64,000 nucleotides of DNA from Datnioides undecimradiatus (taxonomy: Eukaryota; Chordata; Actinopteri; Lobotiformes; Datnioididae): assembly GCA_008933995.1 (NCBI GenBank), contig WARS01000981.1, positions 310,001 through 374,000 of the forward strand, in the 5' to 3' direction. Below, one piece after another: positions 37,522 through 49,434 of the stretch. The translations under genes and the position numbers were made by a program. Positions within the stretch are counted from its first letter, which is position 1; each line of letters begins with the position of its first letter. Under the pieces are notes generated by a model. It did not search any database and was not told the DNA's origin. It worked only from the letters and a program-made list of their open reading frames with translations.

Positions 37522-40429
37522 CACTAGCACACATAACCCTGAGCTGACAGACTGAATGAAGCCTACTAATCTGCTCATAATTTAAGTCATTCGGGCTAGC
37601 CGAATTTTGCACATCTGTCATCTGTGCATCTTGTCCAATCCGTTTGCACGATGCCGGGTTATTGTAGCTATTCTTCTCCTCTTCAGCACCGAGACTGTTG
37701 GCCTCCACAGTCTGTCAGTCCAGCCTGTCAAGTCCTCTTATACTTTGTCCCGCACCGACAGTGATATGTCAAGTCTGGCTCGTTACTGTGCTGAAGTATG
37801 TCATCGTTATTAACAAGTCTAGAGCTCGTGGAACTTACTGTAAGTATCTGCTGCTGGTAAAATTAAGCACGTTGCCCTGCGACGCTTGCTCAGGCTGCTG
37901 GACGTTTGGGTGCCTAAACCTAACTGCTTTGTGGTCAGGGCTACAATCCAGTGACGAAATGGAAGTTCAGTGTATCATTCATCTGCAGGAATAACATTAT
38001 TCTCCATTTGCACATTGCTTATGCTGGACACTGTGTAACACTGTGCATCTAGAACTGGTGGGGCTCTCAGACACTGCATGTAAATGAAATAGAGCAGCAA
38101 TAGCACAAGGCTAGCAATCACAATATGCATGTTTTCAATGGACTCTGCACCACTTGGATTAAAATGAATGTCATTATCATATCGCAGATCATTTTGAATC
38201 ATCACATCATCTGTTACTATGTGATATTTGATATTTTAAAGCTGCATAATAAAACACAAATACCAACGCTTTCTGTCCAGTCACCATGACGACATGACCA
38301 GCCGGTCCAGGTGCCGTGTGGGCAATTAGTGATGTCTGTCCGACTGCTTCTCATTCTTCCACCTCTGTCAGTCCTTCACACTGTACATTAACTATGCAGA
38401 GCAACTGGCCAGATATTTGTTGACATGAAGGCAGGAGGTGATCATAAGCAGGAGATAATGCCTCCAGTGTCTGTTTCCCATTGCAGACAGGAAGTAAAAA
38501 GACAAAATAACAGGGCAACAGACATTAGAGAAAAAAAGAACGTTGTCAGTGTCTCATCCTCTGAACACAGGATTGAGACTAACACGCAAACTGCAAGAAG
38601 TACACTCCACCCAAACTGATATTTAGTAGATGCATGTCAATCAGACCCACGTCTCGTTCCCTGTTCATTGTTACTTCTGGCTGCAGCAGACAGTAGCCAA
38701 CTGTCAGATTCTATTTCAACGCCGCGCCATATTATTTACTTTGAATCTTGCCAACATAACGTTAGCTGAGCAAATGTGTTCTATATGCTAAGCCCACTAG
38801 AAATATGTGCTGTTGCCCAGTCATATCTAAGGTTTGTCCTGTTTACTGGAGCAGTAAACAGCATTTTGCATTCCACGGGAAGCTTATAAGATGGAAATGA
38901 TTGTTCCAGGTACTAGTCAAACCCTCAGGGGTTAACAAGGAATTATGGCTTGTGAACATTCTGGATTCCAAAAATTGGAACTTGTAAGATATTATTACAA
39001 ACAGCACTCACATCCACATCCAAACCAGCAGCACAAGTTCTATATCTTGTTTTTAGAAAGTGGAGCTTCTGTGGAGTTGGAATCAAAAGCTTAATTAAAG
39101 GGGATGCAGGAGAGACATTAATAGACTAATTGTTTCTCAAGCTTTCTGATGATGAAACCTGGCACCCCCAGGGTTTACTGGAATGGAAATGGATTAATTA
39201 AATACTTTAGATGCACCACCCAAGGTCAGAATTAATCAGATGTGCAGCAGGTTGGAGCACAAATACATCTACCGGTGCACTTTGTACATGTGATTGGAGT
39301 CTTAGGTGCTAATAATATTGCATCTTTTCTGAAAAGACATTTGCTAAAACTATTACAGCTTTGATTTGCTCAGCTAATCATGTCTCCATGTGAAATATTG
39401 TTTTGCTTATGCACCTGCTAATGTTTTCAGCTTTTGCATCTTTGCCATTTAAATAACTAAACTACCAGGTTGCTCAGCGGCTGAACGCTAACTGTCGTGT
39501 CACGTGTCCTCATCGGTCAGTGTTTTTCTACTCTTTTCAGGCATCAACATGCACGCCTGATAGGGGTCATGTACTGGATTTCTGCATTATGATGATAATA
39601 TGAGGCTTTGGCTGACTCAACCCCCTCACGCATGCAAGACTCAATCGGATGAGCTCTGCTCCACCTGTTCCTCCTTTCCAGTTGCCAAGACTGACCGAAT
39701 GTCTCTACTCTATGCCCACAGCTGTCACAAATCCCAGCATGCCTGGCGTGCATGGTACACATGGGCGCTCCGGCCAACAAATTGCCTGGTCGGCTGGGTC
39801 GGACGGAGCATGTCTCAGCAACGGAGTGCTCCCTTGGCACCTCCGATGTGGCTTGAGGCCAGAACCAGGGCTGATGTGGTCCCTTTCTTCTGCTTGTTAA
39901 CCTCACTTATGTGTTTCTAAAGTGCCAACATCTGTACAGAAACATGAGTCAGCCTCAAACATGGACGTAAAAAGAGAGAGATCAGCTGGCCCTGTGCCAT
40001 CCTTCCAGATGCTTTACCACAGCATGCTAGGCTCAGTATCACCTCGATGTGCTCCACCGCTTCAGCTCTGCCCCCCTCTGTTTACCCCTGACGAGGCGAG
40101 ATGCTCACTGAGCTAATGCTAATTAACATGGATTGGGACTCGATTGCATCTGGCTTGTGCTGCTGTTCTTGATTTCATCAGGCGAGCTCACCTCCTCCAC
40201 CAAGGTGATCTAAGCAGATAATGCTTTAAGGTATTTCTCTGAGGTACTTTATGATGTGTTTTTGGTGATAAGTCAGATGTGAGGTGCTGATATAAGAGCT
40301 GATAGTGGCGTGTCTGTCTCTGTCTCTCAGTAGTTTCTGTTTAAACATCATCACTGTACTTTTCAGAGACCTTAAAGAAAATCTCTGACCTTCTGTGATG
40401 TAAACTTTAAAATTTTATTTAGACATGAT

Positions 40430-41110
40430 CAATAGGTACCTGGATACACTATAGGTACACAAGTACTTAAGTACACTTCATTTCCATTTTCACTCATATC
40501 AGACTATAATACTGTGTTTTTGAATTCACTACATTTATGTGGCAGCAAAAGTACTTTTCAGATAAGTGGAAGGATCCAAATGCAGTCAGCTGGACACACG
40601 GCTGGCGGTTCAAAACAGTTTAATTACAACAAGAAGAAAACTTACCGAGGCCGGCAGAAACACATTCCAAGTAGTCCAAGAAAAAATCCAGGAACACAGG
40701 AAACGGTGGGAAACACTGATACGATGTGTGGCACACACCAGCTGACAAACGTTTGTGGATGATCTGACACAAACAAAAGGGAGTGACAAACGGTATATAG
40801 AGGCTGAAGGTGAGGTGAACGAGACACAGGTGACAGCAACCAACAGACGAGACACAGGAGGGAACTGAACACAGGAACACGGAGGCACAGGAGGACAAAA
40901 CTCTGCAAAACAAAACAGGAAGTTATCAAAAAGACACAACTCAAACTCAAACCATGACATATTTCTCATAAAAGGCATGACGGCACGATCAGCTTATAGA
41001 TTAAACTACCCAGCAGTATACTGTGGGAAGTTCAAATCAGCTTCACCTTGATTAAAACGCCCCTCAGAGATGATTTGCTAATGCAGTATTAGTGCAGCCA
41101 CAGTATTACA
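40430..41110 (+). repeat. Teleost dispersed repeat (TACTTAAGTACA type) split by an LTR
   Basis: The left piece (40430-40566) holds ACAAGTACTTAAGTACAC, ATTTCCATTTTC, CACTACATTTATGTGGCAGC and AGTACTTTTCAGAT in the order of a common percomorph non-autonomous repeat. The right piece (about 40975-41110) resumes with GATCAGCTTATAGATTAAAC, TACCCAGCAGTATA and CTTCACCTTGA, which continue the same repeat as I recall it. The intervening 40567-40959 is an LTR-like insertion. The repeat has no coding capacity. Family recognition is from memory and its ends are approximate. Confidence 0.5.
40567..40959 (-). mobile_element. Solo LTR-like sequence of a Ty3/gypsy-type element
   Basis: On the minus strand it begins TGTCATGGTTTGAG, close to the TGTCAGGGTTTTGAG start of the gypsy-like LTR at 59812. 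It shares a CACCTGTGTCTCGTT block and a TATA-like CTATATA, and ends with AATTAAACTG (polyadenylation-like) then GCATTTGGATCCT, which parallels GCATCTGGGTCCT in the other LTR. No internal region adjoins it, so it is read as a solo LTR left by recombination, or a truncated copy. It interrupts a dispersed repeat whose halves lie on both sides. No clean 5-bp target duplication was found, so the 40567 end is uncertain. Open minus-strand frames across it are not genes. Confidence 0.55.
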
Positions 41111-44100
41111 TCTTTAATTTCAGTAAATAACACATAAACAATGACTAAACAATACTTCCACCACTGGAAATAACCACTTTTTTTGTTTTGCCAGGATCTC
41201 GGCGAGGTCTCTCACTGCAAATGTCAGTTTGATGAATCTGAACATTCCATTAGATAAAAGCAGAGCACAAATATGTTTTTTCAAAACAGCGAGCATCCGA
41301 ATGTTGACATTAATGATAGCGCTAAGGCATCTGAGGTCATTTGCAAAACTGCGTCTGAACAGGCTGATGCATGTTTACCAGAGATGGAAATGATATATGC
41401 CCCTGCGTCAAAAATAAATAAATAATAATAATTAGCAGCCTAATTAGAAGCCGCAGACGTATCTGAAATGCTTCAAGTGAAAGCAGACTCTCTTTCCGAC
41501 GGCGCGCATGTGTTCAAATTTCATTAATCCTTCAGGCCTGGAAGCCTCTGCGATGTACGTCCCTCATGCAGATGAACCATCATGAAAGTACATGTTTAAT
41601 GAGGTGGCTTAGATCACGAGAACAAAACATTTCAGTAGCAAATTACTTTATATTTTACATGCAAACATGACCTCATACCTACCACTGCTCTGACAATGTA
41701 ATGTAATGCAATAACAAGTAGTGAATCCACTGAATAGCTTCTCTGCTTCCTGCACAGAGGAATTAATATTACAATGTGCAAAAAGCCTTTTTTTGAATTA
41801 CCCCTGAAGGACGTATTGTCAAACATTCCGCTCACCATCTGTTGGAGTTTCGAGTACTTTGAGCTGCATCTTATGACACAGACGTGAGCGTGAAATGTCA
41901 CATTTACATCACATTTGCTTCTCTACTTTTAAAGAAACATCTAAAATGACTCTTTAATGTGATCCTTGTGACCTTCAAGTATTCCATAATTTGATTCTGT
42001 GTCTATTGTGAGGTGAAATGAAACCCTGTCGGAGCAGCCGCTCACATCCCCTGGCCTTATGTCATTTGCATCAGCCTGCTGTTGGTGCCTGTGTGAATTC
42101 AACTCATTCTATTACAAATTGGCTGAGTGAAGATCAGCTAAAAGAATGGTTTCAGAATTGTGATGGAAAAAGAGAAAACTAACAATGTGCTGATTAAATG
42201 TGCAGGTCCCATCAGCTGATTCATGCTGCTGCTCTCTGACTGGTACAGGTGCTCATTATACATTTGAATGAAAAGCTTCACTTGGGGCATTTCCTCTGCT
42301 CAAGCATATGAAATGTGAAATCCTGACATCCTCTCAGCATGTGTCGAAACTAACGTGTGTCTGTCTCTGTGTCAGATCGTCCACAGTCTAATCCAGAGGA
42401 GGTTTGGTTCCAGCTCGGGTCTGACTGTACCGCTCCTCTCACTGCGGGGCTCGGTGCTGTCTGCTCTGTGTCACACCTTTATCTGCTTCCTCTGAATTAA
42501 ACCTCAGCCTGGTCTGCAGCAGACTGGTGACACTGCCTCTGTATGGTGTTACCTACCTACCATGACTGAAATGACTAAACATAGAACTGAAATGTAAATT
42601 CAGTTCTTCTTCATTTGCCTTTCATCAGATATAAATATTAGTGAACAGTAGAAAAAGAAGGAATTTATTTGGATGCAAAGAATCATCAAACACAAAAAAC
42701 CGCAAAATCGGTGTATCATTGATTTTCAGATAAGCTGCTCCAGAGACATCCCATGATGCTTGACTGTGAGCTGCAGAAAAGGAAAACAACAACACAGAGT
42801 CTGTTTTTAAGACTGTTTGGGTTCTGCGAATCATTACAGCTCCTATTCATTGATATCTTATCCTCGCTGTGGAAGTTTAAACACCCCTGAAGGCTTTTTC
42901 CTTCAAACACCAACCTCCCCCATTCCTTTCTATTTCTGTCCACAGATATTTGCCCTCTCCACGATGACAGCAGAAGCTGTTCTCGCTCAGTTTGGAAATC
43001 TATCACAACATATAACGTCTTTGAAAGAGCACTAACCTAAAGCAGAAACAGTGACCGGCCTGTTTTTACTGGACTGAATGTTACTGCAGAGGATGGTGAG
43101 GGTGGAGGAGTGTGATGGGAGAAGAAAGGAAGGGTGCATGTGAACAAATGTTGAGGGTGTGTGCAGGCTTGAGATTATGGAGGAATGCTGGCGGTCCGGG
43201 CCAGTCTCCACCGTGGATCCTGAGAGGATTTTCCACACAATTTTTAGCTCCGGTCACTTCAAACAGAAGTTCCATGATCAACATGGAGCTGCACGCTCTC
43301 TGTTGTTTGTTTTATCTGAAGACACGTCCAGCAGGTAGTGAGGTGCATGTGCATCTATTAAAATGTATTAAATTATTCTTAAGAGGGGACAAATACATTT
43401 CAATTAAAATAATTAATGGGTATCAAGGATTTTGATTTTGATAATCTGTTCGTTTTGTATCATTTAATATTTATTTTGTTGTTTCTTGCAGATTGGACGC
43501 TACATTTAATGAAAGTAGAGGTGCCGTGGATGATTGTTAATTCTGATGAATTTACGTGTAAGCAGTGGTTTTAATTTACGTTTGCTCACAGTGGAGATAA
43601 TTTACTAAAACTATTTAGCATTCTGTTGGATAATCAGATAATTAACCCAGAACCATGCGCCGTAGAGGCTGATGATGGTACTGTAAGTGTTAAAAATAAA
43701 AACATCATGCCAGTAAATGGGCCCATGCTGAGTCTAATTCATGATTTAAATAATATTCTTGATGCGTGATGCATTTGATCATACATACAACATGCATGTA
43801 TGCGCAGTGCATTTTGTTTAACATAAGTCACGTCCAAATAGATTTTTTTGTCGCACGATTGAACTCGGCCTCCTGATGTCTGTAGGACTCAGTCGTCAAA
43901 TCTGCACATGATATGAGGATAAGCAACACAGAGAAGATTCAGGCAGCTTTCTAGCAGTTTCCATGTGAACACAACACATCTATAGGATCCATGGATTATC
44001 TGCTGTCACGTGGTGCAACCTTCCAGCTTTACATCTCACAACAGTATTAAATATAGACTATAGATCAAGGGGTGAAGGGATGTGATGGAGGTTAAAGCTC

Positions 44101-45175
44101 CTCTGGATTCACTGGACTGAAGCCTTAAACCCGGTTTACTACAACCCCCCTCACACGTCCAGCTCTTCCTGTACAGAGTCAAGTTTACTCACCTTTTTCA
44201 GGCTGACATGAAGCTCTCTGGCCTAAAGTGTATTACGAAAGTGTAAATTTGAGTTTGTTTGAGTGTCTGAGGAAAGACTCTATCACCCCACTCTGAGAGA
44301 TTCTGTCGTTTCCTGCACTGGAGACATTTTTTTCTTTCCCCTGTCATAATTTCTGCCCCATTTTCTTCTGCTGTCATTTTGATTTTGTAATCCACTTGTT
44401 CTTTGTTTGTAATCTTGATTCTCTGTCACTCGACCAAGGCTTTAAATTTGATCCTGACAGAGATCCAAACGCACCAGGAGATGTGACGGAACACAGGAAA
44501 CGTGTCTGTCTAAGCAGGTTTTAATGGGTTTCAAACAGTGGCTTCCTTCACAGTTAATAATGCACCCATGATGTCAAACATTATTTATATATTTTAAAGG
44601 AAAACACGGCTGTGGGGCATGGCTATATTTTCAGAAAAATCCCATCAGCAAGGCCATGACCCGTCCCTTAATCCACTGTTTTCAGCCACTCGCAGCCTGA
44701 ACGCCAGAGAGCAAAACCGTGCCGCCGCTCGCCCCCCTCCCCTCCCCGCTCAGCAGAGAATACACACTCTCCTTTTGCTAAATGCTCAAATGACAGTCGT
44801 AGCCCGCGGGGTGCACGCGGCAAACCCTGTGAAAGTGATTTAATTGCTCTGTCAGGTCAGTGGAAGCTCACAGGCTACCTGTTTGTGCAATACACCTGCC
44901 CACAGCCAAATCACTGGCAGTCAGTCCTCTGTGAAATGAAACGGGGGCACCAGGGTCCGTGTAAATTGGCCCTGACAGTGGGAAGAATCATCCAAGAAAA
45001 GAGCCAGGCTGCAGTTTACTGGCAGCCAGCGTTTGACACCGTGTTATATCCCCCCAGATTTACTGCCTCTCTCCCTTCTTTTTGCCTCTTTAGTATTATT
45101 GCTCCTGGCTCTGTGAGGCAGTGGCTCACTTTAAAGCTGCAGGTGGACCATACGTATCATCACTCTTCTTCCTCA

Positions 45176-45195
45176 CTCACACACACACACACACA
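45176..45195. repeat. (CA)n microsatellite
   Basis: About ten CA units in a row. Confidence 0.9.
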
Positions 45196-47375
45196 AGACC
45201 ATGTGTTCTCAGTTAGATGAACAGTGAATGAACAATCATTTGTTTGTAAGACTTTGATTTGACGCATGAAATAAGGACGCCCATGTTTTTATCATGACAG
45301 TACAGGTTATGTACATTTTCAAATTTTAACTCACTCTCACTAATTTATAGAATTTAATCATATTGTTCTAGTAACATCTGTTGCTCTTTCTAATGTTTTT
45401 CTGTGTAAGTAGTAAAGCTGAACAGATAGGAAATGTGATGTTTCAGATGTGAAGCATGTTCACAGCTGACTGCAGGCCGCAGAGGTTCTCTGTGGTGAAA
45501 TGCTGCTCTCTTGTGGTCGGTCAGCATCTGCATGATGATGAGCGAGCTACAACCTGCTGCTGCGCCGCAACCGAGCAGTAATGCTGTTTGTTTGCTTGGT
45601 CACACGATGATGATGATGCTGTGACATTGATCTCGTTGTCTTTGCTGTTAATCTGTAACATCTGGAGATCATCCTAAAACCGTACACTCACAATCATCAC
45701 GGTCCCTCTCTGCTGCAGATGAACTGATTCATCTTCAAACATCTACTCCACCACATTGTACTGAACAAAGTGATTCCTCCTGTTTAAAATCAACAAGTGT
45801 TTCAAGGTGACTCTCACATCTTTGGTCTCCACCAGAGAGCTTGCAGCTGCTCAGCATGCATGGATGGGAACGATATCTGACATCAAGGCATTTTCATAGA
45901 TAAACAGAGGAGTGCATGTGGCTTGAGAGGAGCCGGCAGAATGAGTTTCTGCTGCAGCCATGAGTAACGCAAAGCATGGTGGCTGAACAAAGTGAACCGA
46001 TGATCACTGGGCCCAGAGCTTCTGCGCTGACTGGGGTGAAACTGGAATGAGCAAATTAAGTTAATAACATCTTTATCATGCAGTGAATCTCTGCAGCAGA
46101 CTTCAGTGAAGGACACATTGAGGCATTTCACTCAGCATTATTCCAGTTTTATACTCTGTCACTACATCTGAGAGGGACATGCTGTATTGTTTGATCTAAT
46201 GCAATCATCTGACAGCAAATATGATGCATTTGATGCATATGAGGCAGGTGAAATTAGCTTTACCTACATCAGCTACAACAGTGAAATTGCTGCAGATGCT
46301 TGAATAGTGATATTCCAATTCACTATACTCCCTACCAAGTATACACAGCTGCACATGGAAATTAAAACTGTGAGGTGTAGACTATACAGACTGAGAGTGT
46401 GACTAACTTGCCCCGCTGATTTTTAAAGGCGCGTGCGGGCGTGTGTGTGTGTAACAAACTGTGTGTATTTATTTCACTCAACTGAATCTTAAACATAATT
46501 TTAAAAATGTAAATAATTGTTACAACATGTGGACCTGTGAGTTTGGACATCTTTTATGATAAATTTTAATCTTAACCAAACTGTCATCAAGCATCTTATT
46601 AAACGGCATGTGTACACTGTATACACCATGCTGCTGTGCTGATGGTGAGACATGAATCATTTCATTTATTGGTTTTAAATTCTAGATCTAAAGAATATTG
46701 TGTCATATGCTGATATAAAACATAAATAAGAGAGGAGATAGTGTGTTTGGGCTTAATGTTCTGGTTTAAATGCTTTTCTTTAAGAAATGAGACCAGCTGT
46801 TATTAATTCATTCTATCAAATTAAATGAAAGTCTGTTTATCATCCAGTGTATGAATTCACAGATTTGCAACTTTGTCCATGACCTCACATGTATTGATGC
46901 AAGTATGTTTTGAATTATATTCGCTGCAGCAATTGTAGCCACAGTGTGATCACATGACTTTTCTCATTTGTGATTCCTCAGGAAGGATTTGTGCACCTGC
47001 AATAGTGGATTTAGCCTGCAGTTAGCATCAACTGTCACGGTTCATAACTCACTGTTTTCACCATTCTCCCACAGCTGTTCTGAGGTGATGTGGATCGTCC
47101 CAAATATTAAGAGTAAAGCTGAAAACTAGAGTGTATGGGCATTTTGTAGGGCTGTCTGGAATCAGCAACTTCAGGTTTAGTGCAAATCAGCAATCAACAG
47201 TTTGGTGCAAAGTAACTGAAGTCTACATCCTGTGTTATAATGATGGATATCAACTGCCCTCTGCTGGTTGGACCCTGGCTACTACAATTTAACTTTTGCA
47301 ATTGGCTGATTTGGAGGCAGCTGACTCTATATTGTGTCAGCTTTCATCAGAGCTCATCATAGTTTCAGTGGTGTA

Positions 47376-47520
47376 GTTGTAGTGATAGTGGTAATATTAG
47401 ATGTAATAGTGGTAAAGGTATTATTACTTTTAGCAGTAGTATTAGTAGTAGAAACAATAGTTGCAGTAACACTGTCTGTGGCAGTGGTGGTAGAAGCTGT
47501 AGTGGTACAGTAGGAGCAGA
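47376..47520. repeat. Degenerate GTA/GTG-type triplet-rich tract
   Basis: About 145 bp made of interspersed AGTAGT, GTAGTG, GGTAAT and AGCAGTAGTA units, an old imperfect trinucleotide repeat. Confidence 0.7.
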
Positions 47521-47889
47521 ACTGTGAACTGAATATGAAACCACTTAAAATTTAACAGTTAGAAAGGAAAATCTGAGCTTAACATCAATCCACCAATCAG
47601 AACAGAGGAAGAAACCGGTTGAAAGTGTAACCAGCCAATCACCTGTTCATCAGAAATGGCGATAATTCACAGAAAAACCTGTGAAGGTACCATGTGAAGA
47701 AGAAAACTGAGGGTTGTCACAGTGAAATAACCGCACCGCCAGCGACCAAAGACCTCTCTGAAGATGTTGATGTGTTATTGATGTGGAAATCACCGCTGAA
47801 AACGATGTTACTCTGAGGGGTGAAATAACACGGCAGTGAGAAAATGGAAGTAAGAACATTTTAAAGCAGAAACAGTGGGTGACATCACA

Positions 47890-48165
47890 GGTCATGTGAC
47901 ACACTGTGTTTCCTGGTTCCTGCTGTGTTATTTTCACCAGTGTCTCATTAGTTGGTTTGTTTCACCTGTGTCTTGTCAGCCTTCCCTCCCTGGTGTGTCC
48001 ATGTCTTGTCTGTCGCTCCTTTTGTCTCTTGTTGGATTGTCGGCTTATGTTTGCCTCTTGTCTACATGGATTTATCAGTGTTTCCTTCTTTTTCCTTGTG
48101 GTTCTTTGATGCTTTGGGATGTTGTTTGGCTTTTTGTGGGTCAGGGATGAAATAAATCAGTACAC
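47890..48165 (+). mobile_element. Probable decayed LTR fragment, gypsy-like
   Basis: It contains TTTCCTG, GTCTCATTAGTTGGTTTG, TTTCACCTGTGTCTTGTC and GCCTTCCCTCCCTG, parallel to TTTCCTGT..GATTAGTCCATTGG, TTTCACCTGTGTCTCG and GCCCTCCCCTG in the gypsy-like LTR at 59812-60247. An AAATAAA polyadenylation-like signal (about 48150) follows, as in an LTR. Ends and target duplication are not visible. The open frames here, rich in Cys, Leu and Phe, are by-products of the pyrimidine-rich strand. Confidence 0.4.
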
Positions 48166-49434
48166 TGCTGCTATGGTAGAAAGTTTCATACAGAGTCTGA
48201 GTTTGTCAGACTGCTGTGCTTATGTAATTTCAACCAACAGAGTCCCTTTCTTGTAGAAATTATTTCTTAATTATAGACTAAATTTCTTAATTTGTGTGTT
48301 TACTTAAGAGTATTGTGATTTTTTTTTTTATCTGTCTGGTGTTCTGAACATGGGCAGATATTCGTGGGCCTGATGCTTCTTCTCCTCCCCTTGCCATTTT
48401 GAGTTTATGATTTAATAACTCAAGCAGGTAAAGATTAAATAATAATAATAATATGGAATGAGATAATACTTTGGCAGTCCACCAGTCTGCAGTTGAGCTT
48501 CGACATTAAAACTTGTCAACTGGTTCAAAATGGCCTCCAAATATCTGTCCACTGTACTGGACGCCATGCATGACAAGGTCTTAATGGTCGCCATGGTGAT
48601 GGCCACTGCTATGTTTAGTACTGTCTCACAGTGAGAAATATGGAGACTGTAATCTCTCATACTTTGCCCTCTACCTCAAAAACTCCTATTGCTTGACTGG
48701 TGATATCATGAGAAATACAAGTCAGTGCTTCAGAAAAGATGTTTCTGCTTCTTGAAACGTGACTTTCAGTGAAAATGGGGGCTTATGGAGAACTTGGCTG
48801 ACCCCCTGTTGTTTTGGCAGCTCCTGAAGGGCAGTGTGTTTAAATAAGATGAACCTAGCCTGTTTAGTTTGTAAGCATCATCAATTTCATTTTAGGGAAG
48901 AGGAAGAAGTCACAGGGAGTTAAAGTTAAGTTGGGTGCGTGAGAGCTAACAGTTGTGTTGGTTTGGTCACAAGCTAGTGTTTTCAGTGCTGTGGGCTCAT
49001 GATAGAACCTCCAAGTTTCATTTCATTCAGGTCACTTGGGGAGAGGGTATTCCATCACGGTCGATAAACAAAAATCCTAGCTTTGGACAAGCGTGATTTA
49101 AGCGGGAGATCCGTTCCATGACTCCATGACTTCCGGCTTATATAACTTCCTGCTCAGTAACCGTACCTTATTCCACTACACTGGCCCTGCTCTCTATCAT
49201 GTTATCTGGCACGCTCATTTTAGCCGAGTGTCTTTCTGACGGGCTGAGATCGACCCACAGTTGAAGCACTTCAGTCATGTTCCTCTTCAGAAACACAGGT
49301 TCACACCCTTTTCTCACAATGTGACCAAGAAGGCTTGTGTTTATTTGAGTTCTAAGGATCCTTCCCACTCACCTGTGACCCGCCTATATCAACCCACTAT
49401 CACCCCGTGCCCACAGATGCCCTGGAGAAGGAAC
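48166..49434. other. Non-coding stretch; one minor unrecognised frame
   Basis: Mostly AT-rich with a short (AAT)n run near 48436. A 66-codon minus-strand frame at 49168-49368 ends in a run with coding-like amino-acid use (LQLWVDLSPSERHS and the residues after it), but it has no recognised domain or clear splice partner and may be a gene or transposon fragment. Confidence 0.35.

Larger units (their letters stand above)
34223..40429. other. Non-coding stretch with microsatellites and candidate conserved blocks
   Basis: No gene is supported. Long frames near 36.9-37.3 kb are purine/pyrimidine-rich low-complexity readings. A GC-balanced block at 39600-39900 is open in three overlapping frames on both strands without a recognisable product. 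AT-rich blocks with clustered TTAAT/ATTAAT cores (36150-36330) and with AGGTGTCA and TAAACA motifs (37360-37440) may be regulatory, but conservation cannot be judged here. Confidence 0.4.
41111..47879. other. Non-coding stretch with candidate conserved blocks
   Basis: No gene is supported. The block at 41200-41560 is of balanced composition and holds AATAATTAGCAGCCTAATTAG (two inverted TAATTAG-type homeodomain cores at about 41428-41450). The block at 44590-44880 is locally GC-rich with CCGCGG-like CpGs. Both look like candidate enhancers, but this is inference. Remaining frames are short and unrecognisable. Confidence 0.4.

Noticed and set aside
40610..40978. Three overlapping minus-strand frames of 97-122 codons
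   Set aside because: They lie in the solo LTR-like sequence and reflect its pyrimidine-rich strand, not protein coding.
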